Below are positions 1 through 10,871 of a stretch of DNA of 64,000 bases, one piece after another. Location: assembly GCA_022825925.1 (NCBI GenBank), contig JAJDVW010000037.1, positions 1-64,000 of the forward strand, written 5' to 3'. How positions within the stretch are numbered: the stretch's first letter is position 1; each line of letters begins with the position of its first letter. The DNA comes from Pseudomonadales bacterium. Its GTDB lineage: Bacteria > Pseudomonadota > Gammaproteobacteria > Pseudomonadales > Azotimanducaceae. A program made the position numbers and the translations under genes. The notes beneath the pieces are model-generated. The model saw nothing but the letters and a program-made list of their open reading frames with translations. It was not told the origin of the DNA and ran no database searches.

Positions 1-513
1 CTGGTCCAGGATCTCGCGGCCCAGCGTGCCCTGGCCCGCGATGACGGCATCGTCCTCGAACGGGTGCACGAGGACGAGTCCGCGCTCCTCCGCCAGCCCG
101 TGCGTGTAGGTGAGCGTCTCCGCGAACCGGTCTCCGTGCAGGAACACCTCGGCGCCGAACACCTTGGTCTGCTCGACCTTCGCGTTCGGCGTGTGGCGCG
201 GCATGACGATGGTCACGGGAATGCCGAGGCGCGAGCCGTGGTAGGCCAGGGCCTGGGCATGGTTCCCCGCGGACATGGCGATGACGCCGGCGTCGCGTTC
301 GGCGGCGTCGAGGAGTAGCAGGCGGTTCAGCGCGCCCCGTTCCTTGAACGACGCGGTGAACTGCAGGTTCTCGAACTTGAGATGCAGGTCCGCCCCGAGG
401 TTGGCCGACAACGTCTCGGAACGCAGCAGCGGCGTGCGTACGACATGCTCGCCGATCCGCTCCCAGGCCCTCTCGATCGCGTCCAACGTCACGGTCATGT
501 CTGCAGCGCCCAT
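1..513 (-). CDS. ilvA: Threonine dehydratase (partial, 3' end off window)
   Basis: N-terminal 171 codons of a fold-type II PLP enzyme that deaminates threonine to 2-oxobutyrate, the first step towards isoleucine. The frame is open to the window edge, so the ORF track misses it. Visible are the PLP-lysine motif FTASFKERGA (Lys about residue 57) and the SAGNHAQ phosphate-binding loop (about 81-87), both typical of IlvA/TdcB dehydratases. I chose the ATG at 513 because GGGAG lies about 9 bases upstream; a second in-frame ATG is at 498. The missing C-terminus would tell biosynthetic IlvA (with ACT-like regulatory domains) from the short catabolic form or a serine/threonine dehydratase. The cut is the window boundary, not a truncation. 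Confidence 0.85.
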   Translation of the reverse strand, partial: MGAADMTVTLDAIERAWERIGEHVVRTPLLRSETLSANLGADLHLKFENLQFTASFKERGALNRLLLLDAAERDAGVIAMSAGNHAQALAYHGSRLGIPVTIVMPRHTPNAKVEQTKVFGAEVFLHGDRFAETLTYTHGLAEERGLVLVHPFEDDAVIAGQGTLGREILDQ

Positions 514-539
514 CCGCCGCCGCTCCCGGCGGGCGGCGC

Positions 540-545
540 AGTATA
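540..545 (-). promoter_or_regulatory. Candidate -10 box for the threonine dehydratase gene
   Basis: Reading the minus strand, TATACT lies 27 bases before the ATG at 513, in the gap after the MFS stop codon. The expected -35 position holds only a weak match, so this rests on the -10 hexamer and its placement. Confidence 0.4.
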
Positions 546-558
546 GCCGCGCCTGGAA

Positions 559-1779
559 TCAGCGGTCCGTGGCGTGTCGCGCCAGCGTCCGGACCACCAC
601 GGCGAGGGCCGCGAAGACCAGCACGCCCGCGAGCGCGAAGGCGGCGCCGGGGAAGTAGACGGGCGCCGCCGGCGACGTGAACCAGGCGAAGAGCTGCGTC
701 ATCACGGGGGGGCTCACCACCGAGGTGGCGCTCGCCACGCTGCCGATCGCGCCCTGCAGTTCGCCCTGGGCGTCGGCCCCGACGTGTCTCGACATGACGC
801 CGGTGAGGGCCGGCATCACGAGTCCCGAGCCCGCTCCGACCACGATCCAGACGTAGAGCATCCAGCCCACCGGCGAGAGCAGCGCATAGCCGAGCAGGCT
901 GACGGCCGCGAGGGCGAAACCCACGGAGGCGCAGCGCTCCGCACCCCAGGCGGGGATGGCGCGGCGGATCACGAAACCCTGGACGATGAGCATGCACATG
1001 CCGACGAAACCGAGCGAGAACCCGATCTCGCGCGGACCCCATCCGTAGCGTTCGATGCTGAAGAACGCCCACGTCACGGGCAGCGAGTTCTGCGCCGTCA
1101 TGTAGAGGAAGTACGCGGCCAGGATGCCGATCACCACCGGGAACCGGCGCATCTGGCGGAACGCCCCCAACGGGTTGGCGCGGGACGCCCGGAACGGCCG
1201 GCGATGTTCGCGCGCCAGGGTTTCCGGAATCGCGAGCCAGCCGAACGCGACGGTGGCGAAAGCAATTCCGGCGGTGGCGAAGAACGGCGTGCGCGGCCCG
1301 AACTCGCCCAGGAAACCGCCGATCACGGGGCCGAGGATGAATCCCGCCCCGAACGCGGCGCCCATCAGGCCGAAGTTCTGCGCGCGCTTCTCCGGCGGGA
1401 AGAGGTCGGCGACGCACGCGTTGGCGATGGCGAAGCTGGTGGCCGACATGCCCGCCACGAGCCGGCCGACATAGAGCCAGGCGAGGGTCGGCGCGAAGCC
1501 CATGATGAGGTGGTCGAGCCCGAACACGAACAGCGACAAGAGGAGCACGGGGCGCCGTCCGAAACGGTCCGACAGGTTGCCGGCCAGCGGTGCGCAGAAG
1601 AACTGCATCAGCGCGTAGACGAAGACCAGCCAACCGCCGTGGCGCGCCGCCTCGTGCAGGGGGTCGCCGGTGACGTCCACGATCAGCTCGGGCAGGACCG
1701 GCATGACGATCCCGAAACCGACGGAGTTGAGGAGGACGGCGACGAAGATGAACGCCACCGCCCGGTTGGCGGAGGTCAC
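559..1779 (-). CDS. MFS drug/proton antiporter, TetA-like
   Basis: About 406 residues with 12 hydrophobic segments. The loop after TM2 carries the MFS motif A as GNLSDRFGRRPVLL, and the N-terminal segment NRAVAFIFVAVLLNSVGFGI resembles the TetA/multidrug:H+ antiporter (DHA1) branch. It presumably expels a small hydrophobic compound across the inner membrane; the substrate cannot be read from the sequence. The ORF track starts at an ATG at 1863, but the extra 28 residues are hydrophilic, lack a Shine-Dalgarno sequence, and would overlap the leader peptide on the opposite strand. I therefore prefer GTG at 1779, just before TM1. The threonine dehydratase follows 45 bases downstream on the same strand. 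Confidence 0.8.
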   Translation of the reverse strand: MTSANRAVAFIFVAVLLNSVGFGIVMPVLPELIVDVTGDPLHEAARHGGWLVFVYALMQFFCAPLAGNLSDRFGRRPVLLLSLFVFGLDHLIMGFAPTLAWLYVGRLVAGMSATSFAIANACVADLFPPEKRAQNFGLMGAAFGAGFILGPVIGGFLGEFGPRTPFFATAGIAFATVAFGWLAIPETLAREHRRPFRASRANPLGAFRQMRRFPVVIGILAAYFLYMTAQNSLPVTWAFFSIERYGWGPREIGFSLGFVGMCMLIVQGFVIRRAIPAWGAERCASVGFALAAVSLLGYALLSPVGWMLYVWIVVGAGSGLVMPALTGVMSRHVGADAQGELQGAIGSVASATSVVSPPVMTQLFAWFTSPAAPVYFPGAAFALAGVLVFAALAVVVRTLARHATDR

Positions 1780-1861
1780 GCTGGATTCCGGGGCGGGCAG
1801 TGCGCGTATCGTCGCGTGAGCGGTTGCTTTTTCGCAAGGGAGCGCAGAGAATCCGCCCGCC

Positions 1862-1957
1862 ATGAAGATCAGCGAGTCGAATCGTCAGGCCGTGCCCGAG
1901 AGACGGATCCGCATCGGACGCCGCTCGGGCTATTGGTTCGCCTACCCGCCCCGTTAG
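1862..1957 (+). CDS. Aromatic leader peptide of the DAHP synthase gene
   Basis: A 31-codon ORF, too short for the ORF track, starting at ATG 1862 and ending at TAG 1955-1957. Its C-terminus reads GYWFAYPPR, so four of five consecutive codons (Tyr-Trp-Phe-Ala-Tyr) specify the three aromatic amino acids. It lies 97 bases before a DAHP synthase, the entry step of aromatic synthesis, and is followed by alternative hairpins and a terminator. This is the architecture of the classical trp and phe leader peptides. I infer that it is translated and that ribosome stalling at these codons controls read-through. A clear ribosome-binding site before ATG 1862 is not visible; GTG 1892 is an alternative start that keeps the aromatic run. 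Confidence 0.75.
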   Translation: MKISESNRQAVPERRIRIGRRSGYWFAYPPR

Positions 1958-2044
1958 CGCGGCGCACTCGCTTCTCGAGAGGCCGCGCGGGCTGCCTCTC
2001 GACCGAACCCCGACAGGTAGCCGCCTTCGGGGTTTTTGCGTTTT
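1957..2044 (+). terminator. Transcription attenuator with rho-independent terminator upstream of aroG
   Basis: Several alternative stems can be drawn. GCGCGGC (1957-1963), which begins at the leader stop codon, pairs with GCCGCGC (1982-1988). TCGAGAGG (1975-1982) pairs with CCTCTCGA (1995-2002). GGCTGCCT (1990-1997) pairs with AGGTAGCC (2015-2022), one G-U pair, as candidate antiterminator. AACCCCGA (2006-2013) pairs with TCGGGGTT (2027-2034) and is followed by TTTGCGTTTT, which gives the terminator. The antiterminator encloses the 5' arm of the terminator, so the two compete. The stems are read directly; which one forms under which charging state is inference from known attenuators. Confidence 0.72.
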
Positions 2045-2054
2045 GGAGGGTCCC

Positions 2055-3131
2055 ATGCACACACCGACGGAGAATCTCAACGTGCTTGCCAACGAGGTCC
2101 TGCCGACTCCGTTCGCGGTCAAGGCGGCGCAGCCGGCGCCGGAGGCGGTCATGGATCGGGTCACCGACGCGCGCCACCAGGTACGCAAGATCCTGGAGCG
2201 GCGCGACCACCGCCTGCTCGTGGTCGTGGGCCCGTGCTCCATTCATGACGTGGACGCCGCGCTGGAATACGCCCGCCGGCTGAACGCCGTCGCGGCCCGG
2301 ACGAGTGACAGCCTGCTCGTCGTCATGCGCGCCTACTTCGAGAAGCCCCGCACGACCGTCGGCTGGAAGGGGCTGATCAACGATCCGTATCTCGACGATT
2401 CGTTCCACATCGAGGACGGCATCCAGATCGCGCGCCGGCTGCTCATCGACCTCGCCGCGATGGGCCTGCCGCTGTCGACGGAGGCGCTCGATCCGATCAT
2501 GCCCCAGTACCTGCACGACCTCATCGCGTGGTCCGCCATCGGCGCCCGGACGACCGAGTCGCAGACCCACCGGGAGATGGCCTCGGGGCTGTCGTCCGCC
2601 GTGGGGTTCAAGAACGGCACGGACGGCTCCCTGGACGTCGCGATCAATGCCCTGCGTTCCGTGACCAAGCCGCACCGGTTCCTCGGCATCAACCAGTCCG
2701 GCCAGGTCGCCGTCATCCACACGCGCGGCAACGACCTCGCCCACATCGTCCTGCGCGGGGGGCACTCCGGGCCGAACTACGACGACGGGGCGATCGCCTC
2801 CTGCGAGGCGGAACTCCGTGCCGCGGACCTTCCCGAGAACATCATGGTCGACTGCTCGCACGCCAACTCGAGCAAGGACCATCGGAACCAGCCCGCGGTC
2901 GCCCGCGACGTCGCCGCGCAGATAGAAGGCGGGAACCGCTCGATCATCGGGATGATGCTGGAGAGCAATCTCTCCGAAGGCAGCCAGAAGCTGGGAGACG
3001 ACCTGAGTTATGGCGTCTCGATCACCGACGCGTGCATCGGGTGGTCGGAAACGGAGTCGCTGTTGCTGGAGCTGGCCGACCGGATGGGCGACGTGCTCGT
3101 GCGGCGCACGGACCTCGCCCGCGCCGGCTGA
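2055..3131 (+). CDS. aroG: 3-deoxy-7-phosphoheptulonate (DAHP) synthase, class I
   Basis: Condenses phosphoenolpyruvate and erythrose 4-phosphate, the first committed step of the shikimate pathway in the cytoplasm. The 358 residues match the E. coli AroF/G/H size. Visible family motifs are VVVGPCSIHD (about residue 60), MRAYFEKPRTTVGWKG (about 90-106), IGARTTESQTHREMASG (about 160-177) and HANSSKDH (about 269). The start is ATG 2055, six bases after GGAGGG (2045-2050); the track's TTG at 2043 overlaps that site. The gene sits directly behind an attenuator whose leader peptide contains Tyr, Trp and Phe, which suggests expression responds to all three end products. AroG, AroF and AroH cannot be separated by eye, so the symbol denotes the family. 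Confidence 0.93.
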   Translation: MHTPTENLNVLANEVLPTPFAVKAAQPAPEAVMDRVTDARHQVRKILERRDHRLLVVVGPCSIHDVDAALEYARRLNAVAARTSDSLLVVMRAYFEKPRTTVGWKGLINDPYLDDSFHIEDGIQIARRLLIDLAAMGLPLSTEALDPIMPQYLHDLIAWSAIGARTTESQTHREMASGLSSAVGFKNGTDGSLDVAINALRSVTKPHRFLGINQSGQVAVIHTRGNDLAHIVLRGGHSGPNYDDGAIASCEAELRAADLPENIMVDCSHANSSKDHRNQPAVARDVAAQIEGGNRSIIGMMLESNLSEGSQKLGDDLSYGVSITDACIGWSETESLLLELADRMGDVLVRRTDLARAG

Positions 3132-3167
3132 GCCTGGGATCGCCCTACCGGAGCGCACCCCGGGGGG

Positions 3168-3746
3168 TCAACGGTAGTAGGCGTGCTCCGTCATGGTGTG
3201 GTCGGTGGCGTCCCGGATCGCGGCCAGGTCCGGGACCTGCTCGATCAACGTCCTCTCCACGCCCTGCTTGAGCGTGATGTCGACGGCGGCGCACCCCTGG
3301 CAGCCGCCGCCGAACTGGAGGACGGCGGTGTCGCCGTCCACGACCTCGACGAGCGTCACCATGCCGCCGTGGGAGGCCAGCCCCGGATTGATCTCGTTGT
3401 AGAGCACGTAGTTGATGCGGTCCTCGATCGGCGAGTCCGGGCCGACGCTGGGGGTCCGCGCGTTGGGAGCCTTGATCGTGAGCTGCCCGCCCATGCGGTC
3501 TTCCTGGAAGTCGACCACCGCGTCGACCAGGTAGGGCTCGCTACGTTGCTCGAAGTAGGCCGTGAACGCCCCGTAGTCCACCGGGACATCGTCCTCGACC
3601 GCCTCTCCCGGACGGCAATAGGCGATGCAGGTCTCCGCATGCGGCGTGCCCGGCTGCGCGACGAAGATGCGGATGCCGCACCCTTCCTCCTGCTTCGACA
3701 GCAGATCCTTCAGGTAGTCCTGCGCGGCTTCGGAAATGTCGATCAC
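3168..3746 (-). CDS. nfuA: Fe/S biogenesis scaffold NfuA
   Basis: 192 residues, close to the 191 of E. coli NfuA. The N-terminal half is a degenerate A-type (IscA/SufA-like) domain. The C-terminal half is the Nfu domain with the cluster-binding CxxC motif in [19 protein letters not shown] (about residues 149-152). NfuA carries a 4Fe-4S cluster at a dimer interface and delivers it to client enzymes. The start is GTG 3746, seven bases after GGGAG and just before IDISEAA, matching where homologues begin; the track's earlier start at 3824 adds a low-quality extension. Transcribed divergently from metH across a 196-bp gap, so promoters for both probably lie there. Confidence 0.93.
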   Translation of the reverse strand: MIDISEAAQDYLKDLLSKQEEGCGIRIFVAQPGTPHAETCIAYCRPGEAVEDDVPVDYGAFTAYFEQRSEPYLVDAVVDFQEDRMGGQLTIKAPNARTPSVGPDSPIEDRINYVLYNEINPGLASHGGMVTLVEVVDGDTAVLQFGGGCQGCAAVDITLKQGVERTLIEQVPDLAAIRDATDHTMTEHAYYR

Positions 3747-3942
3747 GACGTTGCTCCCGCCAAACCCGACCAAAGAGCTTGGGTATGGTACCCCGAAACC
3801 GGCACTGGTGCCCGACCCGTCCACGTATCATGAGTCATCCTCAGGACCGCAACCCGATAACTTCTATTGCGCTCATGCAGCGCGGGCCATTACCGTAGCC
3901 GGCAGACAGGTTGGCGCACGGCGGCAGACCCGCCGATCGACG

Positions 3943-7593
<3,651 letters not shown>

Positions 7594-7595
7594 CG

Positions 7596-7712
7596 TCAGC
7601 CAGATACGAAGTGGACGGCGATGGCGGTGAGGATCAGCACGACGAGCACGGCGGCCATGGCATCGGGGATCGCATCGCCGCCAGACTTGCGCGCATCCGG
7701 ACTCCGTGACAT
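7596..7712 (-). CDS. Small single-pass membrane protein, 38 residues
   Basis: Hidden inside a longer spurious ORF in the track. ATG 7712 is preceded by GGAGG with six bases spacing, and an extended -10 promoter (TGCTACACT) lies about 27 bases further upstream. The product has a short hydrophilic N-terminus (MSRSPDARKSGGD) and one hydrophobic helix (AAVLVVLILTAIAVHFVSG) ending at the C-terminus. No family is recognised. It is convergent with metH, with only two bases between the stop codons, and divergent from the AlkD-like gene. The ribosome-binding site and promoter make translation likely. The function is unknown; a peptide regulator or subunit of a membrane complex are possibilities only. 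Confidence 0.65.
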   Translation of the reverse strand: MSRSPDARKSGGDAIPDAMAAVLVVLILTAIAVHFVSG

Positions 7713-7738
7713 GCCGAATCCTCCGATCCCCCGGACCG

Positions 7739-7747
7739 AGTGTAGCA
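7739..7747 (-). promoter_or_regulatory. Extended -10 promoter of the small membrane protein gene
   Basis: Minus-strand TGCTACACT is an extended -10 element (TGn plus TACACT). It predicts a start near 7732 and a leader of about 20 bases that contains GGAGG. The -35 region is replaced by an inverted repeat, GGCCC-CA-GGGCC (about 7752-7763), which also abuts the start of the divergent AlkD-like gene. Confidence 0.55.
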
Positions 7748-7769
7748 GCCGGCCCCAGGGCCGCCCGCA

Positions 7770-8438
7770 ATGAGCCGTCCGAATTCCTTCGATACCGCCA
7801 CCGAGGTCGCCGCGTTCGTGCGGGGCGTGTCCGCCCTGCCGCATCCGACCACGCCGCTCGTGCGAGCGCTGCGGCGCGAACTCTCCGGTCGGCTGCGCGG
7901 CGTCGATGCCGGGTCCGTCCACCGCTTCGCACGGGCGCTCGTCCAGGAAGCGCCTTCACTGCGATGGGCAGCCTGTGAAGTGATCGCGGGACACCGCTCC
8001 GCGTACGCGCTCCTGGACCGGACCCGGCTCGAGGGGCTCGGCGCGGGGATGGACAGTTGGCATGCCGTGGACGGCTTCGCGCGCACGTTGTCGGGCCCGG
8101 CCTGGCGGGACGGCCTGATCGACACCGACGTTGTCCACGCCTGGGCGCGGTCTCCCGACCGATGGTGGCGGCGCGCGGCGCTGGTCAGCACCGTCGCGCT
8201 GAACGTCCGTACCCACGGCGGCAGGGGCGATGCGGCAAGGACCCTCGCCGTCTGCGGGATGCTCGCGGAGGACCACGACGACATGGTGGTCAAGGCGCTC
8301 TCTTGGGCGCTGCGCGCCCTGGTCGTCCACGACGGAGACCGGGTCGGAGCATTCCTGCACCGTCACGAGGGGGTACTCGCCGCCCGGGTGGTGCGCGAAG
8401 TCCGCAACAAGCTCGAGACGGGGCGCAAGAACCCCTGA
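7770..8438 (+). CDS. DNA alkylation repair enzyme, AlkD-like HEAT-repeat protein
   Basis: 222 residues of repeated amphipathic helices. The stretch SPDRWWRRAALVSTVALN followed by MVVKALSWALRALVVHD matches the conserved core of the AlkD-like (PF08713-type) DNA glycosylases, where a Trp/Arg-rich helix pair faces DNA. By family, it would excise bulky or cationic alkylated purines. The catalytic Asp of AlkD cannot be assigned by eye. ATG 7770 has no strong ribosome-binding site. It is followed by about 50 bases and then the promoter region of the sulfite/nitrite reductase gene, so it is probably a single-gene unit. Confidence 0.68.
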   Translation: MSRPNSFDTATEVAAFVRGVSALPHPTTPLVRALRRELSGRLRGVDAGSVHRFARALVQEAPSLRWAACEVIAGHRSAYALLDRTRLEGLGAGMDSWHAVDGFARTLSGPAWRDGLIDTDVVHAWARSPDRWWRRAALVSTVALNVRTHGGRGDAARTLAVCGMLAEDHDDMVVKALSWALRALVVHDGDRVGAFLHRHEGVLAARVVREVRNKLETGRKNP

Positions 8439-8489
8439 CGCGCCCGCCCGCTTCCCTCCCGAGGTTCTATTCATAGACCCATCGGTTAG

Positions 8490-8518
8490 TTCCGGCCCGG
8501 CACGCCCCCTGCTACAGT
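8490..8518 (+). promoter_or_regulatory. Promoter of the cysI-like gene
   Basis: TTCCGG (8490-8495), 17-bp spacer, TACAGT (8513-8518), with an extended -10 TGC in front. The predicted transcript would begin near 8525 with part of a perfect 7-bp inverted repeat (CCGGACG 8521-8527 with CGTCCGG 8546-8552) and then run through the tandem repeat to the start codon. Confidence 0.5.
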
Positions 8519-8557
8519 GCCCGGACGCCCGCACGAGGGGGCGGCCGTCCGGACTGG

Positions 8558-8662
8558 CATCCAGGCAGAGAACATCCAGGCAGAGAACATCCAGGCAGAG
8601 AACATCCGGGCAGAGAACATCCGGGCAGAGAACATCCGGGCAGAGAGCATCCGGGCAGAGAG
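8558..8662 (+). repeat. Seven 15-bp tandem repeats ending at the cysI start codon
   Basis: Seven contiguous copies of CATCC(A/G)GGCAGAG(A/G)(A/G). Units 1-3 carry CCAGG and units 4-7 carry CCGGG; the last two end in AG instead of AA. The seventh copy ends at 8662 and the ATG is at 8663, so each repeat contributes a GAGA purine block and the final GAGAG sits where a Shine-Dalgarno should be. The unit length is five codons, and in the frame of the gene it would read His-Pro-Gly-Arg-Glu without an upstream start. There are no spacers, so this is not CRISPR. Copy-number change would lengthen or shorten the 5' leader in 15-base steps. Confidence 0.95.
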
Positions 8663-10318
8663 ATGTATCGCTACGACGAATTCGACCAGCGCTTCATAGA
8701 CGAGCGCGTCGCGCAGTACCGCGAGCAGACGCAGCGGTACCTCGCGGGGGAACTGACGGACGACCAGTTCCTGCAACTGCGGCTGCGCAACGGCCTCTAC
8801 ATCCAGCGGCTCGCACCGATGCTCCGCATCGCGGTGCCCTACGGGACGCTGTCCTCGGAACAGCTCCGCGCCCTCGCCGACATCTCCCGCCGCCACGACA
8901 AGGGCTACGGCCACCTGACCACCCGGCAGAACGTGCAGATCAACTGGCCGGCCCTGGAGGTCGTGCCGGACATCCTCGCGGACCTCGCCAAGGTCCGCAT
9001 GCACTGCATCCAGACCAGCGGAAGCTGCATCCGCAACGTCACGACGGACCAGTTCGCCGGCGTCGCCGCGGACGAGCGGGTGGACGCCCGCCCCTACTGC
9101 GAGATCGTCCGCCAGTGGTCCACGCAGCACCCGGAGTTCGACTGGCTGCCGCGCAAGTTCAAGATCGCCTTCAACGGCGCGGCAGCGGACCGGGCCGCGA
9201 TCCACGTGCACGACATCGGCATCCGGGTGGACCGCGCGGGCGACGACATCGTGTTCGACTTCCTCGTCGGCGGCGGCCTCGGCCGCACGCCCGCGATCGG
9301 CAGCGTCATCCGGACCGGACTCCCGGAGCGCCACCTGCTGACGTACCTCGAAGCCATCATGCGCGTCTACAACCGCTACGGACGCCGCGACAACAAGTAC
9401 AAGGCGCGCATCAAGATCCTCGTCCGCGCCATGACCCCGGAGGTCTTTCGCGACCGGGTGGACGCCGAGTGGGAGCACCTGAAGGACGGCCCGAGCACGC
9501 TGACGCGCGAGGAGATCGACCGCGTCCTTCGCTGCTTCGAACCGCCCGCCTATCCCCGGCGCGAGGATCAGACGGCCCTGCTCGCCGAACGGCGGCTCGC
9601 CTCCCCCGGGTTCAACGCCTGGGTGCGGAACAACGTCGCCCCCCACAGGGTCCCCGGCTACGCCGTCGTCACCCTGTCGACCAAGCTGACGGGCGTTCCG
9701 CCCGGCGACGTGTCCGACGTGCAGATGGACGCGGTGGCCGACTGGGCCGACCGCTACGGCTTCGGCGAGCTGCGCATCGGGCACGAGCAGAACTTCGTGC
9801 TCCCGGACGTGCCGCAGGAGCACCTCTTCGAACTCTGGGAGCACGCCGACGCCCATGGCCTCGCATCGGCCAACCTGGGCCTGCTGACGGACATCGTCTG
9901 CTGCCCGGGCGGCGACTACTGCTCCCTGGCCAACGCGAAGTCGATCCCCGTCGCCGAAGCGATCCAGCGCGAGTTCGACGACTACGACTACCTGCACGAC
10001 CTCGGCCCCATCGATCTCAACATCTCCGGCTGCATGAACGCGTGCGGCCACCACCACGTGGGCCATATCGGAATCCTGGGGGTGGACAAGAAGGGCGCCG
10101 AGTTCTACCAGATCGCCCTTGGCGGCCATGCCGGAGACGATGCCTCCCTTGGCAAGATCCTCGGCCCGTCCTTCTCGCGCGACGAGGTGACGGGGGTGAT
10201 CGGCAAGATCCTGGACGTCTACGTGGACAAACGGGTCGAGGAAGAGCCCTTCCTGCACTGCGTGCGCCGCATCGGCATCGCGCCGTTCAAGGAACGGGTG
10301 TATGCCAGCGCTGGTTAA
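8663..10318 (+). CDS. cysI: Siroheme sulfite/nitrite reductase, CysI-type
   Basis: 551 residues. Six-electron reductase with coupled siroheme and 4Fe-4S, normally reducing sulfite to sulfide for cysteine synthesis. Seen are ferredoxin-like half domains (LTTRQNVQINWP about 90-100), the siroheme-binding region HCIQTSGSCIRNVT (about 113-126), and cluster cysteines in IVCCPGGDYCSLANA (about 412-426) and ISGCMNACGHHHVGHIG (about 453-469). Nitrite reductases share this fold; the DUF934 gene overlapping the 3' end by 17 bases is a usual companion of assimilatory sulfite reductase in proteobacteria and favours sulfite. ATG 8663 directly follows the tandem repeat and is the only plausible start. Confidence 0.88.
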   Translation: MYRYDEFDQRFIDERVAQYREQTQRYLAGELTDDQFLQLRLRNGLYIQRLAPMLRIAVPYGTLSSEQLRALADISRRHDKGYGHLTTRQNVQINWPALEVVPDILADLAKVRMHCIQTSGSCIRNVTTDQFAGVAADERVDARPYCEIVRQWSTQHPEFDWLPRKFKIAFNGAAADRAAIHVHDIGIRVDRAGDDIVFDFLVGGGLGRTPAIGSVIRTGLPERHLLTYLEAIMRVYNRYGRRDNKYKARIKILVRAMTPEVFRDRVDAEWEHLKDGPSTLTREEIDRVLRCFEPPAYPRREDQTALLAERRLASPGFNAWVRNNVAPHRVPGYAVVTLSTKLTGVPPGDVSDVQMDAVADWADRYGFGELRIGHEQNFVLPDVPQEHLFELWEHADAHGLASANLGLLTDIVCCPGGDYCSLANAKSIPVAEAIQREFDDYDYLHDLGPIDLNISGCMNACGHHHVGHIGILGVDKKGAEFYQIALGGHAGDDASLGKILGPSFSRDEVTGVIGKILDVYVDKRVEEEPFLHCVRRIGIAPFKERVYASAG

Positions 10319-10784
10319 GGACCTGCGGGTCGTCCCCGACGAGTGGACCCTGGTCGGCTCCGGGGACGTGCCGGACCCGGTTCCGGACCGGACGATCCTT
10401 GCGTTGGAAGACTGGCTCCCGCGGCGCGCGGCGTCGTCCGGCGGCCGGATCGGGGTCTGGGTCGAGGGCGACACGGAAGCCGAAGCCGTGGGACCGCACG
10501 CCGCGGAACTGCCGCTGATCGCGGTCCACTTCCCGGCCTTCGCGGACGGGCGGGGGCTGTCCCTCGGCGCGCTGCTGCGCACGCGCTACGGTTTCGAGGG
10601 CGAACTGCGGGCGTATGGCGACATCCTCCCGGACCTCGCCCAGTACCTGCACCGTTCCGGTTTCGACGCGTTCGTGCTCGCCGACCGGCGCAGCGCCGAA
10701 GTCGCCATCGCGTCGGTCGGCTCCATCACGGACCACTACCAGGCCTCCGTCCGCCAGCCCGTACCCGCGTTCCGCAGACGGTAG
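10302..10784 (+). CDS. DUF934 protein, partner of the sulfite reductase
   Basis: 160 residues. Overlaps the 3' end of the reductase gene by 17 bases, so the two are translationally linked. The sequence LIAVHFPAFADGRGLSLGALLRTRYGF followed by RSGFDAFVLAD is typical of DUF934 (PF06073), a family found beside cysI in proteobacteria and thought to assist sulfite reduction. The biochemical role is not established. No signal peptide or membrane segment. The ATG at 10302 lies within the last codons of cysI. Confidence 0.82.
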   Translation: MPALVKDLRVVPDEWTLVGSGDVPDPVPDRTILALEDWLPRRAASSGGRIGVWVEGDTEAEAVGPHAAELPLIAVHFPAFADGRGLSLGALLRTRYGFEGELRAYGDILPDLAQYLHRSGFDAFVLADRRSAEVAIASVGSITDHYQASVRQPVPAFRRR

Positions 10785-10871
10785 CCGCCGCCGGCGTCCG
10801 TCGGGACACGGCGCCCGGCGGGCGTGTCACAATCGCGCCCGGCCCCTGGCGCTCGCGGAGGCGCTTGTCAG

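Noticed and set aside
1780-1863. N-terminal extension of the MFS transporter to ATG 1863
   Set aside because: The 28 extra residues are not membrane-like, lack a ribosome-binding site and overlap the start of the aromatic leader peptide on the other strand.
3747-3942. Possible cobalamin, SAM or SAH riboswitch before metH
   Set aside because: I looked for the B12-box pattern, SAM-II/SAM-I cores and the SAH core and recognised none; the gap is also short. A covariance-model search would be decisive.
8558-8662. Tandem array considered as a CRISPR or as an N-terminal peptide repeat
   Set aside because: There are no spacers between units, so it is not CRISPR. In the gene's own frame it would read HPGRE repeats but has no start codon. 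The alternative frame (IQAEN repeats, ORF 8517-8699) has no ribosome-binding site and ends inside cysI.
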